13,549 bases of DNA from Fimbriimonadaceae bacterium (GTDB lineage Bacteria > Armatimonadota > Fimbriimonadia > Fimbriimonadales > Fimbriimonadaceae), in NCBI GenBank assembly GCA_019694835.1, contig JAIBBE010000211.1, forward strand, positions 1 to 13,549, given 5' to 3'. The notes under the pieces were generated by a model. That model saw nothing but the letters and a program-made list of their open reading frames with translations, ran no database searches and had not been told where the DNA came from. A program made the translations under genes and the position numbers. This document shows, one piece after another, positions 1 through 6,725 of the stretch (position 1 is its first letter; each line of letters opens with the position of its first letter).

Positions 1-2
1 GC

Positions 3-149
3 CCCGGCCACTTCTTCACCCGACGAGATGATGCCAACACACCGCCGGAACCTAACCGAGTGTTGCGACCGCGCCTAGAAACCACCTTGCCGACGTCGAC
101 AGTTGTCGAGATGCAGGAAAGATTGACCGGAATCGCCGGGCTACTTTGA
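3..149 (+). CDS. Possible C-terminal tail of a gene entering from the left
   Basis: Reading frame 3 is open from the window edge to a TGA at 147-149 and gives 48 residues. It ends in a plausible helical stretch (TSTVVEMQERLTGIAGLL). Codon use has the G/C-rich third positions expected here, and the other two plus frames stop early. No domain can be recognised in so short a piece and the start lies outside the window, so this may be a real gene end or a chance open frame. No function is assigned. Confidence 0.3.
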   Translation, partial: PGHFFTRRDDANTPPEPNRVLRPRLETTLPTSTVVEMQERLTGIAGLL

Positions 150-185
150 CAAGACTTCGGCGTGTTTCGGAGGGCTGTCAATCTT
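119..185. repeat. 9-bp inverted repeat with nested stem
   Basis: AAGATTGAC at 119-127 is matched exactly by its reverse complement GTCAATCTT at 177-185, 49 bases away. Inside it CGCCG (134-138) can pair with CGGCG further right. The left arm overlaps the end of the putative gene tail. There is no U-tract and no neighbouring transposase, so the role is unclear. It could be a transcript-end structure, a relic of an element end, or chance. Confidence 0.3.
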
Positions 186-358
186 CGCTGCAAAAGCCCA
201 GCGAGCTAGTGGCTTCGTAATGTCTCTTCTGCGGTCGCTGACCGACCTAGGTCCTAGCTACTCGGATCCCCTAGCCCTTTGTCGCTCGTGAATAGCTTCT
301 CGGCCGATACCTGACAAGACGACTCGTCCGCGAGTCTGCGGCACGAGTGCAATAAGCG
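150..358. other. Non-coding stretch, no gene seen
   Basis: No open frame of useful length is present on either strand. The stretch contains the right arm of the 119-185 inverted repeat, a 10-base palindrome GACCTAGGTC (244-253), several CTAG tetramers close together, and a small hairpin at 321-336. CTAG is usually rare in bacterial coding DNA, so its clustering fits decayed or non-coding sequence. If the left direct repeat is the displaced original helicase end, this stretch is the original downstream flank of that gene. Confidence 0.5.
321..336 (-). terminator. Small hairpin after the helicase relic
   Basis: GACTCG (321-326) and CGAGTC (331-336) form a perfect 6-bp stem around a 4-base loop. 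It lies 22 bases past the stop codon of the helicase relic in the relic's direction of reading. There is no clear T-run after it, so it is at best a weak terminator or its remnant. Confidence 0.25.
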
Positions 359-536
359 TCACTCGGGCCCAAGCGATAGATCCATCGTGAGCCGTTGCGC
401 TAACTCAGCTGGGAGCGGCACTCTATCCTCTTGGCGGTCGGTGGCAACTTCACCAGAGTCCGGTGTTTCCCCATGACCACGCCGAACCACCGCTCGCGGT
501 CCTTAACGACACGGAACATCCTCTCGCCGTGGGTAC
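359..536 (-). pseudogene. 3'-end relic of an SNF2 helicase gene (homologue of the gene at 3993-6725)
   Basis: This stretch matches the last 180 or so bases of the 910-residue helicase gene. In the first part the minus strand encodes MFRVVKDRERWFGVVMG, identical to the live gene. One C is then missing in a C-run (four C at about 470-473, five in the live gene), which throws the frame. Beyond that shift the original frame still reads DRQEDRVPLPAELAQRLTMD and ends at a TGA (359-361). Homology stops abruptly at 536, so the body of this helicase is gone. Differences from the live copy are mostly synonymous (amino-acid changes include D to G, K to R, I to V, Q to E). This implies that the relic diverged as a working gene before it was truncated and frameshifted. 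It is therefore better explained as the end of an allele or homologue than as a fresh duplicate. A non-functional remnant is nearly certain; its history is inferred. Confidence 0.85.
366..536. repeat. Direct repeat, left copy
   Basis: This aligns with 4006-4177 in the same orientation. By hand count there are about 16 mismatches and one single-base gap in about 171 columns, roughly 90% identity. The right edge is sharp: both copies share GGGTAC and then diverge completely. Together the copies bracket the 3.5-kb phosphatase/CBS-HEPN/helicase cassette like attachment-site remnants, although no integrase gene lies between them. Confidence 0.85.
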
Positions 537-780
537 TAGACGTGGCCTCCGACATTTCCGCCACACTCCGTTCCGCATACTCACGCCCGCCTTCCGGCAG
601 AGCTTATAGCGGTTCATCACCCGGTGATGCCCCGGAAATTCGCCCGACACCGCGAACCCCTACGTTGATCTGGTGACCTTGTTGATACTGCTTACGACCA
701 GGTAGGTGACCTCGAGACCTCGTTTAGTCTCAGTGCCCAAGATCAACGTCGACAGCGGGATCGCGAACGGCCGGATTATT
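537..780. other. Non-coding junction region next to the relic
   Basis: No convincing gene is seen between the sharp end of the direct repeat and the stop of the phosphatase gene. A palindrome CATCACC-C-GGTGATG (615-629, 7-bp arms, 1-base centre) has the look of a small operator or hairpin. Minus-strand frames read protein-like for short stretches (for example IRPFAIPLSTLILGTE) but lack a supported start or a recognisable domain. This may be decayed coding DNA at the cassette's left border. Confidence 0.4.
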
Positions 781-1218
781 TCAGAAGGAACCATCTGCGA
801 CCTGGAAACAAACCAATCCGATGCGGCGCCACATCCGAACCACCCGATCACGATCATCAAGTACGCCAACCACGGAGTAACTCGATTCGACATGTCGTCG
901 AAATAGCTCTTCTTTCACGACTTCATCCGGGCGCGAATCGCCATTCGGCCGCATTAGTAGCAAATCGTGATGCACCCCTTTGGATTTCAGCCACTTAGCC
1001 GTTATGTCCCGGGCACGTTCCTCCCGGCCAGATATAACGATAATGGCCGCAACACTTGGGTGGGCTGCGAGGGCTTGAGAAGCAGTAACGACGGCCAAGT
1101 TCGGAGCGTCGTCCGCAGCGGCCCGCCAGTCATACGGGTCACGGTGCACGTTGAGCGCGAGGGTGCCGTCGACGTCCACCATCCACGCGTTGGGTCGGGA
1201 GACCGATTCATTCCTCAT
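781..1218 (-). CDS. T4 Pnkp-like polynucleotide 3'-phosphatase, HAD superfamily, phosphatase domain only
   Basis: The 145-residue product closely resembles the C-terminal phosphatase domain of T4 polynucleotide kinase/phosphatase. It has the HAD nucleophile motif VDVDGTL (D15, D17), then HRDPYDW, the VISGR motif (R65), GDSRPDEVVKEELF (K102), and the DDR acidic pair (D121, D122) followed by VVRMWRRIGLVCFQVADG. All catalytic positions known in the family appear present. The family removes 3'-phosphate or 2',3'-cyclic phosphate from nucleic-acid ends, leaving 3'-OH for ligation. The kinase domain found in T4 Pnkp is absent. I chose the ATG at 1218 because GGAGGT lies just before it and the core motif begins within 20 residues; an in-frame ATG at 1272 would add 18 unlikely residues. 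The gene is divergent from the CBS-HEPN operon. The family call is strong; a link to repair of HEPN-cut RNA is inferred. Confidence 0.9.
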   Translation of the reverse strand: MRNESVSRPNAWMVDVDGTLALNVHRDPYDWRAAADDAPNLAVVTASQALAAHPSVAAIIVISGREERARDITAKWLKSKGVHHDLLLMRPNGDSRPDEVVKEELFRRHVESSYSVVGVLDDRDRVVRMWRRIGLVCFQVADGSF

Positions 1219-1221
1219 CCG

Positions 1222-1227
1222 ACCTCC
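1222..1227 (-). promoter_or_regulatory. Ribosome binding site of the phosphatase gene
   Basis: The minus strand reads GGAGGT followed by three bases and then the ATG at 1218-1216. This near-perfect Shine-Dalgarno sequence decides the start in favour of the 145-residue protein. Confidence 0.65.
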
Positions 1228-1371
1228 GTTCGCTTCGTCAACCTTCGCCGTCCCAGTAGAGGTTGGCCCCACAAGTGGTTACTTATCCGGCATGCGGTCC
1301 GGCTCTAGCACGGGACGAGCCTCAGTGAAACTACAGCGCTTGTATGACGCGATCTAGCCAAGTTTGTATCC
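1228..1371. promoter_or_regulatory. Divergent intergenic region shared by the phosphatase and CBS-HEPN genes
   Basis: This gap of about 150 bases must hold promoters for both directions. A short direct repeat TCCGG...TCCGG (about 1288-1304) is visible. No strong -35/-10 pair can be called by eye; TATGAC at 1343-1348 is a possible plus-strand -10. Head-to-head placement would allow joint regulation of the two transcripts. Confidence 0.35.
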
Positions 1372-2358
1372 ATGGCGATCCGTCTGCGGCGTTATCGTGG
1401 GTTCATGACCGGTGAGTATGCGACTGCGCAGACGCATCGGGTGGCGGATGACAACGCCGCGCTTGCCTTTGATGAGGAGGATCTCGAGCTAGAAGAAACG
1501 GATAGTCAGGATCCGACTGCTATCCCCGCCCCGCGCCTGCGCGCGGCAGCGGAGACAACGGCGCCAGGCGACATGTACCAGCGAGTCAGGCAACTAGTGC
1601 CAGCTGAACAGGAGCTTCTCACCCTCGATGCTGGTACATCTGCTCTGGAAGGTTTGCGGCAACTTGGCCGGCATAGCTACTCGCAGGCCCCAGTGATCAG
1701 CGCCCGAGGTTGTATCGGAGTGTTTTCCTACCGATCATTCGCTCGGACGGTCGCTGCCTTCCCCGAGGGGAAGAGCGGATTCGCGCAGATTGCGGTCGAA
1801 GACTGCATCGAGCAAATCCCTTATGTACGCCTCGAGGACAACATCGCAGATATTTTCGACAAACTCGATCGCTACAACGCAGTCTTGGTTGGCGAGCCGA
1901 CGCGGCTACTTGCCATTACGTCATCCATCGATGCGCTGAACTACCTGTACGAGATCGCCAACGGTTACGTTCTCATGCGTCAGATTGAACTTGCACTTCG
2001 ACACATAATTCGGTTTTCGACGACCGCAGAGACGCTTGCCGAATGTGTCAGCGCTGCGGTCACACAAAAGTACGTCCAGCAACGCCGCGATGCACCCGAA
2101 CGCCTCGAAGAGATGGACTTCTCTGACCTCTACACCATCATTACCAGCGGTCGTACGTGGTCACACTTCACCTGCGTCCTAGGTGGAAACCTCGATCTAG
2201 TGAAGACACGGCTCGCAGGGCTGTCCACGATCCGCAATGACCTTTTTCACTTTCGCCGGCAGATCAGTGCGGAAGAGTACGAGACGCTCGCAATGACTAG
2301 AAACTGGCTGCTCCTCAAAATCGACTTCGCCGAAGCGGCGATGGGCAGCGCAATATGA
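1372..2358 (+). CDS. CBS-pair / HEPN fusion protein, predicted ligand-sensing RNase
   Basis: The 328-residue product has three parts. Residues 1-65 are a variable acidic tail (DEEDLELEE). Residues about 75-195 fit two CBS repeats, each ending in a strand-helix pattern (APVISARGCIGVFSYRSFAR; AVLVGEPTRLLAITSSIDAL). CBS pairs bind adenosine nucleotides or cyclic dinucleotides. Residues about 200-320 are helical with IRNDLFHF, an R-x4-H motif (R288, H293) typical of HEPN RNases. Paired with the helicase that overlaps its stop codon, it may act as the sensing and cutting arm of a two-gene system. The start is uncertain. The ATG at 1372 has no Shine-Dalgarno sequence. The ATG at 1405 would give 317 residues and has TATCGT six bases before it, as in actinobacterial leaderless promoters. 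The fold calls come from reading motifs; RNase activity is inferred, and a non-catalytic HEPN scaffold is the main alternative. Confidence 0.75.
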   Translation: MAIRLRRYRGFMTGEYATAQTHRVADDNAALAFDEEDLELEETDSQDPTAIPAPRLRAAAETTAPGDMYQRVRQLVPAEQELLTLDAGTSALEGLRQLGRHSYSQAPVISARGCIGVFSYRSFARTVAAFPEGKSGFAQIAVEDCIEQIPYVRLEDNIADIFDKLDRYNAVLVGEPTRLLAITSSIDALNYLYEIANGYVLMRQIELALRHIIRFSTTAETLAECVSAAVTQKYVQQRRDAPERLEEMDFSDLYTIITSGRTWSHFTCVLGGNLDLVKTRLAGLSTIRNDLFHFRRQISAEEYETLAMTRNWLLLKIDFAEAAMGSAI

Positions 2359-3725
2359 GTGATTCCGAGTCGATGCATAATCTGACCGCTGATCAGCGGC
2401 AACTTGTCGAGGCCGTCACTAGCGGTGAATCCACCCGACTACTCGTAGTTGCTCCACCCGGAACGGGCAAGTCTCACGCAGTGGTGGCAGCCGTTGTCGA
2501 GTTGCTTGCGCGCGTTCCCAACGCACACGTTCTAATGCTGGCCCCCAAAGCACTATGCGCATATCAACTCGCAATGCTTGCGGACCGGCTTCAATTCGGA
2601 ACTTCAGTCGTAGAAGTCACTGGCAGGGTCCTGGACACCGATATCAGCATCCACAGTCGGGATGGCGATAGCGGATTACCCCCCGGTGTGTACGTCGTCT
2701 CGACTGGTCTCGCTAAGCGAGACGACATCAGCGCCAGACTTGCTGCCTCTGAGTGGGACCTAGTGGTCGTTGACGAAGCCCACGGCATTCCAGCGCCCTT
2801 GATCGACTTCGTGCTGAGACTCGCAGCGGACGCACGAGTACGCTCACTTGTCCTGTTATCGGTGATGACATTGAAAGATGCCCGCCTAACTGACCGTTTT
2901 AAGGCCGTTCCCTGGGCTCGAAAGAACCCTGCAACGTCACCTCGATTCCAAACGGTAATCAGCTATGAGCGCACGCCAGAAGAACAGCAGCTATATCTCC
3001 GGCTGACAGAGTTCCTGCGTATTCAAACCAACGACTCGTTCATGAGGGACGTGATCGAACGCGCGTGGCGATCAAGCGCAATCTCCCTTGAACAGGTACT
3101 CCTACGCGCGCGGTCACTGCTCGAAATCGGTAAGAGCACAGTCGGGCGGCCGGAGTTTGGACCATGGCCCTCGATAAGCCCGCTGGTACGCAGTGGCCAA
3201 CCGTCCTCTGGAGACCGAGAAGACAGACCACAGGTGTGGATCGACAGTGCCGCCGCGGCGGCGGGCCTGGACATACTGTTACGCCTCATCTCCGAATTGC
3301 GTTCCGACTCCAAGCTCGAAGCCATGCTGGCAGCGATCGAGCATCGCCGCGAACACGGAACTGCCTTGCCGTCCGTGTTCACAGAAATGCGTGAGACCGC
3401 CATCTACATCGACGAAGCACTGAATTCACGCGATCAAGTGTCTGTGCGTGCTGAAGGTGAGCAGACTGACTTGGAACGTGCCAAGGCCATTGGCACGGCC
3501 GGTGCGATCGTGGTCGCGACCGATGCGGGCATCCAAGGATTCGAGTTGGCCACGGACACCATCCTCAACTATGACCTGCCGCGTTCACGTATTCGAATGC
3601 AGCACCGGTGGGGGCGAATTGACCGGATCGGCCGCGAGCAGCCTGCCACGATGTTGGCGCTTCGGGATACATCCGAAGTGGACCCCATCGAGGACGAACT
3701 ACTCCGGCTCCACGGGTTCATCTGA
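2355..3725 (+). CDS. Short SF2 (SNF2-like) helicase/translocase
   Basis: The 456-residue product has Walker A APPGTGKS (33-40), DEAH box VVVDEAHG (138-145), a motif-III-like LLSVMT (167-172), motif V VVATDAGIQGFEL (386-398) and motif VI MQHRWGRIDRIGR (415-427), with two arginine fingers as in SNF2/HepA-type enzymes. It is smaller than usual SNF2 proteins: the region between the two RecA lobes (about 200-370) is short and lacks a recognisable accessory domain, and there is no N- or C-terminal extension. The motif-III change from SAT to SVM is slightly unusual. Its ATG overlaps the CBS-HEPN stop by 4 bases (ATGA), so the two are translationally coupled and probably work together. It is predicted to move along or remodel nucleic acid using ATP. 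Whether the substrate is RNA or DNA cannot be told; HEPN partnership leans to RNA, and SNF2-like motifs lean to duplex DNA. Confidence 0.85.
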   Translation: MSDSESMHNLTADQRQLVEAVTSGESTRLLVVAPPGTGKSHAVVAAVVELLARVPNAHVLMLAPKALCAYQLAMLADRLQFGTSVVEVTGRVLDTDISIHSRDGDSGLPPGVYVVSTGLAKRDDISARLAASEWDLVVVDEAHGIPAPLIDFVLRLAADARVRSLVLLSVMTLKDARLTDRFKAVPWARKNPATSPRFQTVISYERTPEEQQLYLRLTEFLRIQTNDSFMRDVIERAWRSSAISLEQVLLRARSLLEIGKSTVGRPEFGPWPSISPLVRSGQPSSGDREDRPQVWIDSAAAAAGLDILLRLISELRSDSKLEAMLAAIEHRREHGTALPSVFTEMRETAIYIDEALNSRDQVSVRAEGEQTDLERAKAIGTAGAIVVATDAGIQGFELATDTILNYDLPRSRIRMQHRWGRIDRIGREQPATMLALRDTSEVDPIEDELLRLHGFI

Positions 3726-3992
3726 TTACGGTCCTTGCGCAACATATGTAATCCACCGCAATGTTCGTAGCCTCAGCGACTTCCGGATCCACTTCTTCTC
3801 CCCTCATTCCCCTTGATGGTGCGTCTCGTAGATCTTCTCCGTGACCTGTCTCGGGCTTGACTATGCGTCACTCAGGTCGGAAAGGGGGATTCTTGGTGAG
3901 TTTGAAGTGCCGACCATACCGGCAGGCAACGGTGTCGATGCTGTTGCGGAGCCGGTATAACGGTCGGGCGCCCAACTGGCACACGAGTCCGA
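3726..3992. other. Intergenic region between converging helicase genes
   Basis: No complete gene is seen in these 267 bases. The main content is the stem-loop at 3910-3967. One minus-strand frame reads smoothly just past the 910-residue helicase's stop (for example RPLYRLRNSIDTVACRYGRH) before a stop near 3876. This could be a decayed gene tail or a by-product of the inverted repeat. It has no supported start and no recognisable family. Confidence 0.45.
3910..3967. terminator. Large imperfect stem-loop between converging genes
   Basis: CCGACC-ATACCGGC (3910-3923) pairs with GCCGGTAT (3951-3958) and, after a 3-base bulge, GGTCGG (3962-3967). Inside, GCAAC (3926-3930) pairs with GTTGC (3943-3947). 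The total is about 19 base pairs in three blocks. It lies 26 bases past the stop of the 910-residue helicase and could end transcription from either side. There is no clear T-tract, and such tracts are often lacking in actinobacteria. A recombination-site or element-end origin is the alternative. Confidence 0.5.
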
Positions 3993-6725
3993 TCAGCCGC
4001 GCCTAGGCCCAAGCGAAAGGTCCATCGTAAGCCGCTGCGCCAATTGAGCCGGGAGCGGAACGCGATCCTCTTGGCGGTCGGTGGCAATTTCACCAGAGTC
4101 CGGTGTTTCCCCCATGACCACGCCGAACCACCGCTCACGGTCCTTAACGACACGGAACATCTTCTCGTCGTGGGTACCGCCGATATAGGGCTCATAGATG
4201 ACCACCGGCTGTCGAACTGCTTCAGCCTTTGAACCAATGCGGTCGATTCGTCCGGTCCTTTGCTCCAGGGTGCTCGGATTCCAGTCGAGGTCATGGTGGA
4301 TGACGTAACGACAATCCTGTTGTAGGTCAACACCTTCCGACATCACCGAGCTGGCGACTAAGACCTCGGGAAAGAATGGCGTATTGAACGCGAGCATAAG
4401 ACGTCTTCGGGTATCCCGCTTGACCGATCCGTTGGCGAGTCGGACGTTGGGCATCAGCACCGCGCGTCGATTAGAACCCTCGGCGGGATCGAAGTCCGCC
4501 GCGGTGGCAACGATGCCACCCGTCTGTATACCGTTCAACGTCTCAAGGACTTCGGCTCGTTCCTGCTCGACTTTCCGGCTCAGCGTGACCGCGAATGCGC
4601 GGATCCGATCGCTCAGCGTGGCCCCTGACATATTGCGTTCCAAGCCGGCGAGCAAGTCATCGACTGTCGTCGTCCGCGAGAGATCGATGTAGCGAACGAG
4701 AAACGATGGTGTCCGCATGAATCTGATCGCCACGTCGGCGGCTTGGTCTTTGGTTGCATCGTCGAACTCCACCAAGAGCGATCGGATCTTGTCTCTAAAG
4801 CGCGCGTACCCGCGAGAGTCGATACGCAGCAGTCGCTCCCCGATACGATCAAGCTCCGCAAGGACTTCTCCTTCCTCAGCGGGGTTCATCCGAAGTCCCT
4901 GGGCTGCGCGGTAGACGACCTCTTCGCGAAGGGCTCGTGAAATGTGTGCGCGGAGGGCACGGCCAGTCTCCACGTAGAAACAGAAGACAAGGACCTTCTC
5001 GCCATTGCGCCAAAGCTCTCGTACCCGTTGGACCGTGGCTTCGACCTTCGGGTGGGATCCCCACATGTCGGACTTCGCGTCCGGCAAGGCGGCTGAAATC
5101 CGATCGAGATACCAACGCAACTGTTGGTTGATCTCAACCGGGCTTTGATCGTTGTCGGCTACTTCGTCGAGTTTGGCGACCCGGTTGCGTCGTGTATCGG
5201 CATAGGCCTCGAAGGAGGAGGCCAATCCGTAGGCGAAGTACTGGCGGGTAGACCTTTCTCCGTCGGATCCTTGAAGTGCAGCAATCGCCTGCGCGCGAGC
5301 GGCGAGCAGAAAGGGAAGCGTGGCGGTCCCCGTGACGGGGATTCCCTTGTCGCTAAGTGTGTTATCGAGTATCGACTTCCCTGGCCGATAGAGCCGCCGC
5401 TGCGCTCTGTCGTTCTTGACGTGCCGGATTACCCATGGCCGAAGTAGGGTTTCGGCCTCATCGATGTCACGGGCGGCATCTTCTGCGATCTGCAGTGCAG
5501 TACGCAATGCCTCCGGCTGCGCGTCAAGAGGTTCAAATGCGGTCAGTTCCTCGACGAGGGTGCTATCGAGGGGGTCGATGCGCGACCATGCCCGCTCTAG
5601 GCGCAGGGCGCTGCTCTGTGCGCGGTCCAGAGCACGTCGCAACTGGTCTAGCTGGTTATCGAAGCTTTCGCGGGCCATTGCCGAAGGCCAACGCACTCCG
5701 TGAAACCGGTTCAGAACATGGAGTAACTCATGGTGGCCCAACTGAAACGGTGTGGCCGTCAGGAACAGCATCTTTTCGAAGATGTCTCCGAGCGGCCCCC
5801 GAAGGGCCTCAGCGTCCTTCTCCGCGTCTTCATTGTCGAAGAGGTGGGCGAGCCGGTTGGGATTCTTAACGTGGTGTGCCTCATCGAGAATCAGCAATGG
5901 GAGCCGGCTACTGAACGCCTTGAGGCAGTGCGGCCACGTGTCATTCAGGGCCGTGTGCAGTTCCCGCCGGGCGGCACGTAATCGAGATTCGTACGTAGCG
6001 GTTGTCCGTAGTGGGATCGCATCCAGCGCGTCACGCAGCGACGTGAGATCAACCTTCTTGAGTGCCGCTTCCAGACCGCGCGGCACTGGGTCGTCATCCA
6101 GGGGATTCCCCGGCTTATGCAACTGCCAGACCTTGCGCCAACGGCTGGTGGGTGACTGCAGCAGTTCCAGAGCGAGTTCGGTGCCGAACTGTCTGTCGTT
6201 AAGGAGTGAACTGGCCGAGCGGGCGACAGCTTGCTGAAGGATGTGGGCGTTCCTCCGGCGCGGCATTGCGCGGCGGAGTAGCGCCAAGCGCATGAATGGG
6301 TCGTGGAGGTTGGTTGTCAGCGCGCCGTGGGTCATGAAGATCAAGTGCGATCTGGTGGCGGCCGGGTCGTCCAGAAGCTTGAGGAAGTCGCTGCCACGCC
6401 GAATGGTTTTGGATGCCCGTAACCCGTGGTCGGGCGGTAGGCAGCGCTCAGCGAACACTGCCCACTCCGTGGGCCACTTTTCGGCGACAGAGGGCGGGAC
6501 CATCACCACGACTGGCTTGCGTCGCTGGGTGGCTTCGAGTACGGAAACGGCGACGGCAAGAGCGACGTAGGTCTTGCCCATGCCTACTTCATCAGCCAAG
6601 ACGAGACCCGGTTGTTCAGCCAGACGATTGAGAATCTCGGCGGCCGTCAGTTGTTGACGGTCGGCGTCCGAATTGGAGATCCGGTCGTTTCTCAGGCTCA
6701 CCTTCGGGCTCAGTACCCACGTCAC
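3993..6725 (-). CDS. SNF2-type DEAH helicase, last gene of the five-gene operon
   Basis: The 910-residue product has motif I LADEVGMGKT (43-52), motif Ia VVVMVPPSVAEKW (72-84), the DEAH box LILDEAHHVKN (278-288), motif III LTATPFQ (322-328), a serine/glutamate motif V SSVMSEGVDL (792-801) and motif VI LEQRTGRIDRIG (820-831). This order and spacing fit SNF2/HepA-like translocases. Residues about 110-270 form a large insert before the DEAH box, and about 385-640 is a helical inter-lobe region. Such enzymes use ATP to track on duplex DNA and commonly partner nucleases in anti-phage systems such as DISARM. The start is GTG at 6725, overlapping the upstream nuclease stop as GTGA, and no other start fits upstream of motif I as well. 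The 3' end is duplicated as a relic at 359-536. The helicase call is secure; the defence role is inferred from partners. Confidence 0.92.
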   Translation of the reverse strand: MTWVLSPKVSLRNDRISNSDADRQQLTAAEILNRLAEQPGLVLADEVGMGKTYVALAVAVSVLEATQRRKPVVVMVPPSVAEKWPTEWAVFAERCLPPDHGLRASKTIRRGSDFLKLLDDPAATRSHLIFMTHGALTTNLHDPFMRLALLRRAMPRRRNAHILQQAVARSASSLLNDRQFGTELALELLQSPTSRWRKVWQLHKPGNPLDDDPVPRGLEAALKKVDLTSLRDALDAIPLRTTATYESRLRAARRELHTALNDTWPHCLKAFSSRLPLLILDEAHHVKNPNRLAHLFDNEDAEKDAEALRGPLGDIFEKMLFLTATPFQLGHHELLHVLNRFHGVRWPSAMARESFDNQLDQLRRALDRAQSSALRLERAWSRIDPLDSTLVEELTAFEPLDAQPEALRTALQIAEDAARDIDEAETLLRPWVIRHVKNDRAQRRLYRPGKSILDNTLSDKGIPVTGTATLPFLLAARAQAIAALQGSDGERSTRQYFAYGLASSFEAYADTRRNRVAKLDEVADNDQSPVEINQQLRWYLDRISAALPDAKSDMWGSHPKVEATVQRVRELWRNGEKVLVFCFYVETGRALRAHISRALREEVVYRAAQGLRMNPAEEGEVLAELDRIGERLLRIDSRGYARFRDKIRSLLVEFDDATKDQAADVAIRFMRTPSFLVRYIDLSRTTTVDDLLAGLERNMSGATLSDRIRAFAVTLSRKVEQERAEVLETLNGIQTGGIVATAADFDPAEGSNRRAVLMPNVRLANGSVKRDTRRRLMLAFNTPFFPEVLVASSVMSEGVDLQQDCRYVIHHDLDWNPSTLEQRTGRIDRIGSKAEAVRQPVVIYEPYIGGTHDEKMFRVVKDRERWFGVVMGETPDSGEIATDRQEDRVPLPAQLAQRLTMDLSLGPRRG
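4006..4177. repeat. Direct repeat, right copy (within the live helicase 3' end)
   Basis: This encodes the last ~60 residues of the 910-residue helicase. It is the intact partner of 366-536, with five C where the left copy has four. Recombination between the copies would delete the phosphatase/CBS-HEPN/helicase cassette and still leave a helicase gene with a homologous end, although that end would carry the frameshift if it came from the left copy. Confidence 0.85.

Noticed and set aside
431..676. Plus-strand 81-codon and minus-strand 66-codon frames over the left repeat
   Set aside because: Both cross the sharp repeat boundary at 536 and run in frames other than the helicase frame, so they are accidental products of the relic.
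660..893. Minus-strand 77-codon frame with a hydrophobic N-terminal stretch that looks like a membrane segment
   Set aside because: Its first half overlaps the conserved end of the phosphatase gene in another frame, and the hydrophobic stretch arises from that overlap. It has no ribosome binding site.
537..4005. Cassette as a conventional transposon or integrative element
   Set aside because: No transposase, integrase or resolvase gene and no short terminal inverted repeats were found. Only the long direct repeats support mobility.
3872..4333. Minus-strand 153-codon frame at the helicase 3' end
   Set aside because: It is an Arg/Ser/Pro-rich frame overlapping the conserved helicase C-terminus. 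The helicase frame has motif support and this one has none.
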